Source: Chlorella sorokiniana (Eukaryota; Chlorophyta; Trebouxiophyceae; Chlorellales; Chlorellaceae). From it: a stretch of DNA of 64,000 nucleotides. The stretch lies in contig CP084615.1 in the NCBI GenBank assembly GCA_025917655.1, forward strand, positions 2,480,001-2,544,000. The letters are read 5' to 3'. Position 1 is the first letter of the stretch. Each line of letters starts with the position of its first letter. The position numbers were made by a program, and so were the translations under genes. Below are positions 44,319 to 54,855 of this stretch, one piece after another. A model generated the notes under the pieces. The model was not told the DNA's origin. It worked only from the letters and a program-made list of their open reading frames with translations, and made no database searches.

Positions 44319-46789
44319 TCAAAAGACATTGCCAGCCTGCCAGTCGGGCTTGTCGCTTGGAGGAGCCGCAAACAAAATTTCATTATACCTGCAATGGTAG
44401 ACAGAAAACAGTGTTGTCTACAGTAGCTGATGAGGTTGAAGAGGCAGCCCGCTCTGGCAGCCAACAGCGCAGCTGCAGCACCGGCAGCGGAGGCCCCTCT
44501 GCTGTGCATGACGCCAGCCATCAAGAGCCCCTGTGCTCCGCCCCACCTGTGCTCCAGCTCATAGGGCGGGTCGTAGACGCTGCAGTGCCAGCATGGTTGC
44601 AGAAAGATGTTCAACCGGTTGGCAAGGACATTGAGGCAGCCGGGGCGGCAGGACTCATTTGGTCAAACCTCACTCTCACTCTCCACACTGCACTGCATTG
44701 CATGCCTCGGCCGACGCCCAGCCCTCCCGCGCACCCACCTGAACACCCCCACTCATCCAAGAAGTCCTTGTCGTCATCCTGGGCGGCGGCGCACCGCGGG
44801 GCAGGCAACGGGCGTAATGGGGCGGCCACGGCTTGGGAAGGCCTGCCGCAATCGCTACTACAGGTGCTCCGCATGCCGCGTGAGCGGGGACTGGCAAGGA
44901 GCGGGGCGGCGGCCAAGCGCATTGGCGGCAGCACACGCAGGCCGCCCGGCAGCCGCCCTCACCTTCAGGTAGCCCATGAAGCGCTTGCTGTGCTGCTTGA
45001 AGTTGCGGTGGGTGGGCCAGCCCTCCCAGCCGTACACATGTGCTGTCCACCCAGGGAACTGCGGCAGCAGCAGGGACAGGCAGGCAGGCTGGGGATACAA
45101 GGGTGTGGCGTGCAGCGCCCCCGGGCGGATGAAGGGATCCACCTCACATACTTGGATTCAAACCCCTCTGTTACAGCACCCTCATCAGCAGAAATGGCCA
45201 AGAGCGCCCACACCCAAGCACAGCTCAGCCTGTGCGCCAGCTGGACCAACCTTGTCCAACTTGACTCGGTCGCTGCTGGGCTTGGGGGCACCTCCTTGCC
45301 CTCCTGGTACCTGCACACGCACAGCACTCCCGCCTTCAAACCGAAGCAGTGATCCAAGCGCTCGGGCACGGCGGGCTTGTCCTGGTTTAAGAAGGGTGCG
45401 GCTTGGGGCCGGTTGCAAGATTGCAAGCCGTGATGTACACGGGTGTAACAGCAGCAGCAGCAGCAGCAGCAGCAACCCTGAGCTGGCTTGCACTTGAGGC
45501 TGGCGGTGCAGGCTCACTTGTACGGCAGGTACCACTTCACCGTCATCTCCACCTCCTTCCTCCTCTGCGATTTCGCGAGTTGCGGTGTGACAAGGGACGT
45601 GGCGGCAGATGGGGCCCGGTGTCTCGGGCATGCTGCGCGCCCTGTCCAAACCGGCGACGGCTGCAGGCAGCCCTCGATGAACCCTCGCACACTTGCAACT
45701 GCCCCCTGATGCGCGCATCCCCCTACACCCCTGTCCCCGATGCCTCACCCTCCTGCCCAGGGCCTCCTCCAAGCCGCCCCTGCGTCCCCTGTGCAGCGTG
45801 ATGTTGTGGGCCAGCGGGCTGCCCATGGGGATCTCCTGCTCTGCACCCAAGGCCGACGTGAGGGCGCAACGTCGGGAACGCATGCCCCGTGGCTGCCGGT
45901 GCCAGGTTCCCAAGCAGGCCTCAAGCTTGAGCTGAGGCAGATGAGCGTGCGCGTCTCTCCTCCCCTGAACCCTGGACAGACAGACTATTGACAGCCCTGG
46001 CCTCACTCTTGTCATTTGCCCCCATGAAGTACTGAGCCAGTTCCGCGTGCGCCTGCGAAATTGAAGAAAGGCAGCATTGCGCTGGCGTCACACGTGCCCA
46101 CGGCCCCGCACCCCCACCAATCCAGCGAGAAGGCTGCTGTCACCCCCTGCAGCCGCCCGAACAGCTAGATGTGGCAGCACTGGTCAGCAGTGCTGGTGCA
46201 GACCAATCTGCCGCTCAGCCAGGCGTCGCCGCCAGCGGCGCCTGCCGCCCCCACCTTCATCGTCTCCTCCATGGCGTCGCCGCCCTCCACCCTCACCCAC
46301 ACCCACCACGCCTCCTCGTACTTTCGGGTGGCATACCCGTCGGCCTTGTCCACCTGCGCAGGGTGAGCCAGCAGATGCGATGTGCCAGTGTCAGGTGGGT
46401 TGTGGCCCAGATGGTGGGGCGAGTGGCACTGCCAATGGGCCGACGAAGGGGTGGCCACGTCTGTGTCTAAAATCCAGGAGGATGCCATGCATTGCCCCCA
46501 GTTGTCACTTGGGCATGGCTGCAAAGCCCTTCCAAGGTGCGCAGAGACGCTATTGACCAGCCGCACAGTGCTTGTGGGCCGCCTTGAGCCGGCGGCGCGC
46601 CTTGGAGGGCAGCGGCGGGTCCAAGGGCCGCTCAGGCTGCCCTTGGACCACCCTACAGCCCCGCACCTCCTCGAATTTGGGGCAGTCCCAGTCCTTGCAG
46701 AACTCCGGCTTCTTCCAGTCCGCTGCCAGGGCGGAGCTTGCTGCCAGCACCAGCAGCAGCGCCGCTGCAACAGCCGTCATTCTGTTCAT
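44319..46789 (-). CDS. Secreted SOUL-family haem-binding protein
   Basis: SOUL/HBP proteins bind tetrapyrroles. Exons (minus): 46667-46789, 46255-46353, 46007-46052, 45749-45840, 45518-45564, 45251-45310, 44963-45058, 44739-44778, 44547-44579, 44319-44388; 235 aa. ATG 46789 gives a clear signal peptide (MTAVAAALLLVLAASSALA), then mature ADWKKPEFCKDWDCPKFEE. SOUL blocks in order: DGYATRKYEEAWWVWVRVEG, HAELAQYFMGAND, EIPMGSPLAHNITLH, VEMTVKWYLPYKYQEGKEVP, FPGWTAHVYGWEGW, VYDPPYELEHRYNEI. Exons 6 and 8 each lack one base; adding it closes every phase to the stop. Secretion rather than plastid or cytosolic location is the unusual point; haem binding itself is inferred from family. Confidence 0.85.
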
Positions 46790-47297
46790 GCTGCAGGGCC
46801 CGAAGATGTGTGCAGCTCTTCAGCAGCGGCAGGCACCAGTCAGGGGCTGGCAGCCTTCTCAGCCTTGGCAGCATGCTTTCTTCTCACACACCACAGCACG
46901 CACAGCGTTACAATCGGGGTTGTCAGGGTAGTAGCACGGTGCAGTAGACGGAGGGAAGGGAGGCAAACAGAAAGCTTCTTTCAGCAGTTGTGATTGTAAA
47001 AACTGGAGTGGGAAGTGAGTACGTAAAAATTGCAGGTGCGCAGTAGAAAGCACTGGCAGGGTGCGTGAGCAAGTACGCAGGAAACACCTATGCATGCATG
47101 CATGCATGCATGCAGTGAAGCGCATGGCCCCACAAACTCAAAAAAACAGTGACCCGGTGGTGAATTGATTGAAAAGTGGAAACCGGCAGCAGCGCGGTGC
47201 ATCAGGCGGCCATCAAGCGGCTAGATCATGCACCGGGCTGAAGCGGGCCCTTTGGCTGACGGTGATTTCAGTGACGGTCAGTAAACAAGCAGAGAGC
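46790..47297. other. Intergenic with (TGCA)6 repeat at 47091-47114
   Basis: Holds the SOUL promoter and the 3' UTR of the first trypsin-like gene. A minus-strand TGTAA occurs at 46908-46912, about 390 nt past that gene's stop. A self-complementary (TGCA)6 run lies at 47091-47114. No gene recognised. Confidence 0.5.
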
Positions 47298-49012
47298 TCA
47301 GACGGTTGCAGAGCTGCTGCCCTCCCTCAGGCTTTCCAGGCGATGCAATGCCGAGCCCTTGTGGGAGGCCCCAGCCCCGGCAGCTCCCCCATCACCCCGC
47401 TCGCTCAGCAGTCGCTCCATGGTGGCGTCGATCCAGGGACGCAGCGCCGCCACGTCAGCGACGGGGCCCGCCGCGGAGGCGCAGGGGTCGGGGCTCCAGC
47501 TGGCCACACCCACCTGCGTGTCCTCGGCGGCGGAGGCCCCCGCACAAAGTGGGCAGAGCCGCCGTCGCCGAAGCAGGGGCTCTCCAGCGAGCCGGGCCAG
47601 TCGTCTGGACAGGGCAGCAGGGCAGGGAGACGGTGCGCGGGTCAGAGGAGCGCACGGGCGACGTGCTTTGCAGGCAGAAGGGCCGAGAGCCCTGCAGGGC
47701 ATCATATCCCAGAGAGGAACAGAGCCTCCAGGACCCCACCGGCGTCTGCGTCGCAGAGCATGCTGTTGGCGGAGAAGTCGGTGGAAGCGACGGCTGCCGC
47801 CTGCTCGCGGGCGTGCGGGCTCATGCCGCCATCGCCGTCGTCGGCCGCTGCTGCATCCACCTCTTTGATGCCGCCATACAGGCGCTGGCACTCGGCGAGG
47901 GGCAGGAGGCGCAGGCGGGTGTGCTGCAAGCCCTGCAGCTGGGTGGGACCGCGGGACCAGTCCCAGCCCAGCGTCCACAGCTCAGTGCCAGGCTTCAGCG
48001 GCAGGCGCGGCTTGGCTGCGGGGAGCGGAGAGCAAGGCGGTTTGGGTGGGTGGATGGGTGGGCGCAGAGGGCATCGCAGGACAGCCACACCCCTGCTTCA
48101 CATTGCTGCAGACAGAAAAGCCGGTATGGAGGAGCAGGAGACCTGCACCCACCCCAAACCGCTCCCATGCCCTTTCCTCCCCCTGCCGCCAGCTCACGTG
48201 TGTGCCTGGCCAGGCGGATGGGCGCCTTGGTGGACGGCCTGTCCAGCAGCATGAGCGCCACATCGCTGTCAGGGGCGTCGTCCACGTCATCGCCCCAACG
48301 GAAGCGCGGGTGGACCTCCACCCGCACCGCCCTGCGCAGGTCGTACGCTGCTGGCGGGTCCGCCACGCGGTTGTGCCCCCGACACGCACCAGCGGCAGCG
48401 CAAACTCGGGGCCCAGCTGGCGGCCGGTGTTTGGGTCCACCACGCAGGAAGCCGCCGTCTGCAGCAGTAACAAGGGGCAGGGGGTCGGGGGCCCGCCGCG
48501 AGGCTCGCCGCTTTGCGTGGCATGTATGGGCGACATCACACCGGCCCCTTGACAGCCACTTGCTGGGCCACAAACGAGCAGGGCAGGGCAGGGGACAACG
48601 CCGCCATGCAGGAGAGGCCACAGCGCAACTGCTGCCGTTGAGGCTGGCGGCGCCGCTTCTCGACTCACCATGACTACGGAAGGGGCGACGAGGGCGCCGC
48701 TGCAAAACTGCCAGTCTCCTTCGTCGTTGTCCACGCGCAGCGACACCGCCCAGCTGTACCGGTTCTTGGGTGCGCCGTAGTCGGGCGCAGCGGTGCGGCT
48801 GCGTGCTTGAGGCAGCGACCTGCGGGCCGACGGGAAGGCAGACCAGCAGCTGACGTCAGCTGCAGGCTGCTATGGTGCCGGCGGCTGGCGGCAGCCCACC
48901 ACGCAACAAACCAGGACATGGCCTTCGGTATCGCTGTCGAGTACCTCGACATGCAACCCGAAAGGGTGGAGAGGGCCACAGCCAGGATGAGCCAGGATGA
49001 GCAAGACACCAT
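47298..49012 (-). CDS. Secreted trypsin-fold protein lacking catalytic His and Ser (pseudo-protease 1)
   Basis: S1-family fold. Exons (minus): 48945-49012, 48669-48819, 48198-48458, 47740-48015, 47298-47604; 354 aa. ATG 49012 opens a signal peptide, MVSCSSWLILAVALSTLSG. YSWAVSLRVDNDEGDWQFCS is the first strand pair. The catalytic His motif TAAHC reads TAASC. The Asp motif is kept (DSDVALMLLDRP). The nucleophile site GDSGGP reads FGDGGSAHF, so Ser is Gly. LWTLGWDWSRG and DVAALRPWIDATMERL complete the fold. Both substitutions are read directly and do not depend on frame repair at those codons. Exons 3 and 5 lack one G each; corrections restore phase. It cannot be a normal serine protease; a binding role is inferred. 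Paralogue at 49985-54272. Confidence 0.82.
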
Positions 49013-49984
49013 CTGCACGTTGATGCGGGAGGAGAGGGTTTAGCGGCCAAATACTAGTCGTATTGATCGAACGGCACGATAGAAATGCAGACAGACGAAG
49101 GGGGCCTGTAACGCGAGAGCGCTTCAGTTCCCGCGCAACCTCAAACTCAAACGTGCCTGCACTCAGCGCCGATGCGGCTGCAATAAAAGTCTTCTTTGCT
49201 GGTTTCCAGGTTCTGCCGCCTGTTTGCACGAGCGCAACCGCTAGTCTGTAGAGGTGCAGGTTATGATTTCGAGTTTCTAATCCCCGCCTATCCCCGGGGA
49301 TACTTATACAGGGAACACCTTTATAGGGAAGATAGCTTCGAATTTGCGCAATCAACTGCAGAGCAGCAAGTAGAAGCTTCATCTGTTGGCGACCCCGGCG
49401 GGCGCGACATGTCGCGACAGGCAGTCCCGCCTGGCATCCCCTTGCATGAGTGTAGTTCCGTGCCAGGGTTGATTCTCTTCCTGTTGCCGAGCCAAATGCT
49501 CCCCGGGTCATCTTTAAGAAGGGGGATATAAATGAGCACCCCGGACAGGGCCTCCCCACATTGATGCCCTCGACGGCGGCTGCAGACCACAGCAGCTCGC
49601 TTTTCATGTAGCTCACAACGTGCACCAAAGCTGGCAGTGCTGCATCCGAAAGCCAGCCGAAAGTTCTGCGCAAGACAGCTCAAACATTGCAGGGATGCTG
49701 CGGCAGAACCAGAATCCTTACAGGGCTGCAAGCGGCAAGACAACTTGCGGGGTTGAAGGGTGCGGGGTTGGCAGGGCAAGGGCAATAAATGGTCCTTAAG
49801 GGTGGTCACCACAAGGCGGATCACCATGAGCATGAAGCTGCCGCCTGAACATGCCATATGTGTCTGTGCAGCTGCTGGTTGTGGGGCCCCGAGGGCCTGA
49901 GTCCAACGCACGTGCGCACTGGCCTGTGGCAATGGCTGCGCTGGCTGCGCTGTTGATGGGGTGGCAAAGGCCGCCGCACCGCGC
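49013..49984. other. Intergenic between the two trypsin-like genes
   Basis: 972 bp. Contains a perfect 14-bp palindrome cgcgacatgtcgcg (about 49405-49418) and a short tatccccggggata palindrome near 49290. A TATA-like gatataaat lies near 49527. A 267-codon minus-strand frame spans much of it but shows no domain. No gene assigned. Confidence 0.4.
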
Positions 49985-52900
49985 TCAGCCCGTCTTCTTG
50001 GGTCTGGCCACCGGCAGCACAAAGCCGCCCACGAGGTCGTCGCCGCCGCCGCCCGCGCTGGCCGCCGAGCCCGCCGCCCCTGCACGGGGCCGCGGGAAGG
50101 TGCTGCCCAGCACGCCGGTCAGCGGCCAGCGTGGGGCGGTTGAGGAAGACGTAGATGTCGAACCAGTCCCAGAAGGAGTTGCGCCGCGAATCCCACACTC
50201 GGTTGATGCGTATGCTCATGCCCGGCTGCTCAATCACGACCTGCTGGCTCCAGCGGGCCTGCAGGGGATGGACGGGCAGGCAGGACAGACGGGTCGGGCA
50301 GTGATGGCAGCAAAGGGGAGGGCGCTGGCGAGCCTTGCTCTGACGCAGGTGGGTTGGGGATGGCCAGCAGGCTGTGCCTGCCAGCCCCCAGGCCAGCCTC
50401 CCAGCCAAGCCAGTGCATGCTTCGGCAGCCGTTCAGTGCCGCCCGTTTGTCCCTACCTTGTTCTCGCGGTAGCGCACAGCCCCGCCCGGGATCCGACGCC
50501 TCTGCCCCGGCCGCAGCGTCTTGCCGCTGACCGTCACTGCGGGGTGGAGGGTTCGAGCTGGGCGGCTCACCAAGAGTCCCAGCATTCTGCACCCATCAGC
50601 GCCCTGGCCAGCTGCCCAGGAGGAAAGCGGAGCCTCTGTTCAGCCCCCTGCCCTTCTTCCGCTGCGGCCAGCCAGCCCAGCATTCGGGTGCATCTCTGCC
50701 CCGCGGGCCCCCGTCCTTTCCCGCGCCCCCACCCCAACCACCCGGTCAACCGCCCTGGAGCAGAGCCCTGCTGCGCTCACCGTACGTCTTGCCGTTGTTG
50801 ATACCGCACACAACCTGCGCCCCCATCGGAAGGTCACCTTGCGCATCACCGTCAGGCGCGGCTGCGTGTGGGTGTGGAGGGGGTGCCCGTCAGTGCCAGT
50901 GTGTGTCTCCGGGGATGGGTGGGATGGGGTGGGGGAGAGAGGGGCCAGCCACCCAGGAGGGCCGGCATTTGTAAGACCGCGCTGTGAAGCCTGGCGGCAG
51001 CGCCCCGCTCCGCTGAAGCGGTGTGGGTGGCTGCTTGAGAACGGCGCGTGCCTCTGGGTGCAGGCACACCTGGGTTGTATGCCTGGCCAGTTCCGCAACC
51101 AGGCTGAGCCTTGTGCCCGTGGCCTTCAAGATGGTGAGGTTGCGGCCGGCGGGGGTGGTGGTCTGGAAGCGGGAGCCGTCGAAGCCGAGCACGTTGGGGT
51201 CGCCCCACACTGCGGCAGCAATGGGGAAGGCCCACAACGCACGCACTTGAGCATGGGGCAGCAGGGCCAGCTGCTCGTGGTCAGCGGTGGCGAGCCGACA
51301 GGCACAGCCTGCAGGGCAGCGGCAGGCCTGCCTCTGCCTGGCCTGGCCAGCAAGGCTGCCTTGCTCCCAGCGACCCCCGCTGACGCCCCTGCAACATAGA
51401 ACAGGCCCCGCCCCCTCTTGTTCCTCCGCAGCCGCTGCTGCGCCTCCCGGCTGCGCACCGCGGCCGGTCCAGTCGCTGCGAGTCAGCGCATCCACCGTCT
51501 TGTCGATCCAGGGCGCAGCGCCGCCACGTCAGTGAACACGTACGAGCCGCGGCCGCAGCGCCGCGGCCCATAGCTGTTCACGCCGTAGGCTGTGAGGCGG
51601 CCGCCCGCCTGGGCCTGCCGGGAAGTACGGGGCGCCGCCATCGCCGAAGCAGGGGCCGCCGTCGGGGTTTGCAGTGCGCCCTGCGACAGCACATGGTCAC
51701 CGGCATGAAAGGCATGGCTGCCTGCAAGCCCCATACATGCAATACTGGAGCAAGCAGCGGTCCAAGGTTCCTTGCTCTGTTCCCGCCCCAGGCTGCAGCT
51801 TCCCGTACGCCGCTCCCATGCATGGCTCCCGTGAATGGCTCCCGTGCCTTGTCTCGGGACCCCCCCCTTCATCCTTCACCCCCCCCGCAGCCTCACCCGT
51901 CTGCGCCGAGCACAGCATGCTGTTTGTGAGGAAGTTGGTGCGCACGGTGCGGTTGCTGGGCGGCGAGGCGGAGCGGTCCAGCAGCACGTCCACCCCCAGT
52001 CGCGCTGGCAGCGGGCCAGGGACAGCAGGCTCATGGAGATCTGCGGGGAGGGGGTGTGGTTGTGTTTGGGGGCGTTGGTGTGAGTGGGGAGTGGATAAGG
52101 GGCGCAGTTCGAAGGGCAAAGGGCCGGAGTGCCCCGGGCCCCCTATGCTGCCTTGCCCACGCCGCCAGCCCAAACCGGCTGGGTCTGACACCCCAGCCTC
52201 CCCAGCAAGTGACCCTTCACCAACCACACACACCTGCTGCAGCCGCTCAGACTCAGACGGCACCAGCGCATCGGTCCAGCCCCACCCCACCGCCAAAAGC
52301 GGCGTGTTCTTGGGCCACGGCATCGCTGGCTTGGCTGCGGGCACACCAAGGGGAAGGGAGGGGGAGTGAGGTTCACCGGCTCACGCTTCGGTGAGAGCCG
52401 TGAGGCACCGCAACATCAGCACCCGGAGCATCAGCTCGCCCTGCCTTGAAGTACCTCCCTCCCCGCATGCCGCCAGATTCCTGTGGCCGTCACTGGCGAG
52501 GGGCACGGACCGGCTGCCTGTCCCGCACCAACCCCCACCCCAGCAGGCAAAGCTCTCAGCCTCAAAGCCCCCTGCCTCGTGCCCCCTCACGCTTGAACGG
52601 CGGCAGCGCGATGGGCGCCTTGGTGGACGGCTTGTCCAGCAGCATGAGCGCAACGTCGTTGTCGCTGTTGTTGTCCACGTACCCAGTCACATAGCCGGGG
52701 TGCACCACCGTCTCCACCACCTGCAGCCAGAGCGAAGCAGAGAGGCAGGCGTGCAGGAGGGCAGGGGTTGCGGGCGAAGGCGGGGGCCGGCAAGGGAACG
52801 GAAGGAGGGGAGGCGGAGGGTCACAGCTGCTCGCTCGCAGCAGGCAGCGTGCTAGGCTCCTGCGCCCGCCACAGGGACGCGTTGGAGCCGCCGCGGTCAG

Positions 52901-54272
52901 CAGCGCTACGTGACCAAAGCCAGCCGCTGCCGCACCTTGCGCAGCTGGTAGGCGTCAGGGTTGTCGGTGAGCCGCAGGTAGCCGCCGATGCGCACCTGCT
53001 CGGCAGGCGGGGCAGGCAGGGGCGATGGGCTGGCAGCAGGCCTCAGCGCCTGGCTGCGCTGGAGATCTGGAGATGCCCCAACACACGCCGCGTTTCAGCC
53101 AACGACTCCAGCGGATGTTGCACTGCACGCCTGTGTGCCGGCTCCTGGCAAAGCAATCAGCCTCTTCCGGGCCCTCCCGCAGCCTTGCTCCCTCCACCAA
53201 ACAACCAAACAAGCTGCCAACATCGTGTCACAACACCTTGCGTCCCCCGCTCTCTGTGGCTGCCCCACACCCCCAAGCTCACCAGCGGATAGTAGTACGC
53301 ATCAGGCAGGTTCTTCCCCGTGAGGGCGTCCCGCACACAAGACGCCGCCGTCTGCAGTGACCAAGGTGGCGAAGGGGAGAGGGTTGTGGGAGGGCATGGA
53401 GAGCGGGGAGAGCAGCAGTCAGCCCAGGCCCTGCCGGCGGCGATGGAGCGCAGCACGCGCTTTGAGCGCATTCTGAGCCCCCAATCGCAGCCCCATCCGC
53501 AGTCCCTCACCATTACAATCGAGTCCTGGATCAGCACACCTGCAGTCAGGCGCAAGGCAGGGGCAGAGAGGAGTGAGGACAGGGCCGGGCAGCAAGAGAC
53601 GGGGTTAGTGCGGGCAGGGCAGCTGCGGCCTGGCTGTGCTGGCGCGAGCAGGCGCAACCCGCCGCCCTCACCCATGCAGAAGTGCCAGTCGCCCCTGCCG
53701 TCGTTGGCCCGCAGGGAGACCACCCAGGGATACCTGCGGCAAGGTAGCGCGCCCTGGCTGGAGCCCATTGCTGAGGCGGGTGCTGGAAGGCCCAGGCAAG
53801 GCTGGCTGCCTGTCGACGCACAGTGGCGGGTTGCACGTTGCTGGGCCTGCTGTGCAGATGAGACACTTCGATCTCTGCCCACCTGTTCCTCGGGGCATCA
53901 TATCCGCCCACTATGCTGGGCTTTACCACATCATCGTCGCTGCAGGCAGGTGGGAGACGAGCAGCCAGTAATGAGCACAGGGCAGGGCAGGCGGGCGGGT
54001 TGCAGGCTCTTGCGGCACTGTAGTGTACGGCTGCCTGCTGGGTCGCACGATGCGTTCCGCACGCAGCAGCACCCAGGGTGCTGCCTGAGCGACGCCCTGA
54101 GGACGCGACGCGCGGTGGCGGCAGCAGCGGCGGTTGTTGCCGCCGCTGGCGGCAGGCCAGCCTGCCTGGGCCTGCTGGCTGCCCAACCTGGAGGTTGGCG
54201 ACTGCATCCGCTGCCTCACCTGGCTGCACACACCGCCAAAGCCGCTAACAGTAGCAGGGCACCAGGCCGCAT
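49985..54272 (-). CDS. Secreted trypsin-fold pseudo-protease 2 with C-terminal vWD/root-cap-like region
   Basis: Exons (minus): 54220-54272, 53883-53939, 53672-53733, 53511-53539, 53283-53351, 52936-52995, 52591-52720, 52234-52334, 51897-52040, ~51430-51680, 51070-51209, 50781-50861, 50457-50536, 49985-50258. ATG 54272: signal peptide MRPGALLLLAALAVCAA. The S1 part starts IVGGYDAPRNRYPWVVSL, a classic activation-site sequence. As in the neighbour, His is Ser (TAASC), Asp is kept (NDVALMLLDKPSTKAPI), and the Ser site reads CFGDGGAPYF. After WIDKTVDALT a second region begins: WGDPNVLGFDGSRFQTT, NLTILKATGTRLSLVAELA, VTVSGKTLRPGQRRRIPGG, FWDWFDIYVFLNRP. The GDP..FDG signature recalls vWD or plant root-cap domains. 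Several exons lack one base; the boundary of exon 10 is uncertain. Confidence 0.78.
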
Positions 54273-54855
54273 GAGCCGATCTGCAGATGGGACAAAGGCC
54301 AAAACGCTCGTATCGGAAGTGAGATGAGCTTCAAACCACGATCACATCGGCTGCAAGGGTCTGTTAACCCTGCCGATATGGGGGAAGAGAGCTCAGCGGA
54401 CATCGACCAACCACATTGCCATGGCAGCTGTGGGAAGTTGGGGATGCTTATTTGACGGTCTCTTGACCCTCAGCGGCTCGCACACAACCCCGGGCCGCTC
54501 ACCCAGCGCCGCGGCCCGGGCACGCGCACGGAAACGACCGGTCAGTGTCTCGCTCTTTGTGTAGGCCCAACAATACTTGAGTGCGCATACCGACGGATAG
54601 ACAATCCTAGCAGGCCGGGTGTCAGCGGGGGGATGTGCCCGCATGCAGTGGTGAGGTGGAAGCCTAGGCGCGCCTAGGCGCGTCTGGCAGGGGTTGCAAG
54701 TTTGGCATGTTGTACTGTTACAGATTCGTGTCATGAATACGATATGCAATGGAGGTGAGGCATGGAAGCTCGCTCAAGGAGCAGGTGCAGCAGCTGCCGG
54801 CGGCAACGGGGCTTCCAGCCGGGAGGGCGCTACGCACGAGTCTCGTGATGCCGCC
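54273..54855. other. Intergenic; minus-strand TGTAA for CCT2 at 54718-54722
   Basis: Holds the promoter of pseudo-protease 2 and the CCT2 3' UTR. A TGTAA on the minus strand lies 134 nt past the CCT2 stop. A short direct and palindromic repeat built on cctaggcgcg lies near 54664-54683. Confidence 0.5.

Noticed and set aside
47091-47114. (TGCA)6 as a regulatory element
   Set aside because: A simple self-complementary microsatellite between two genes; no context supports a function.
49240-49300. tRNA-like T-arm (ggttatgatttcgagtttct)
   Set aside because: No matching acceptor stem or anticodon arm could be drawn around it.
48870-49673. 267-codon minus-strand frame upstream of pseudo-protease 1
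   Set aside because: Overlaps that gene's signal-peptide exon in another frame and has no domain.
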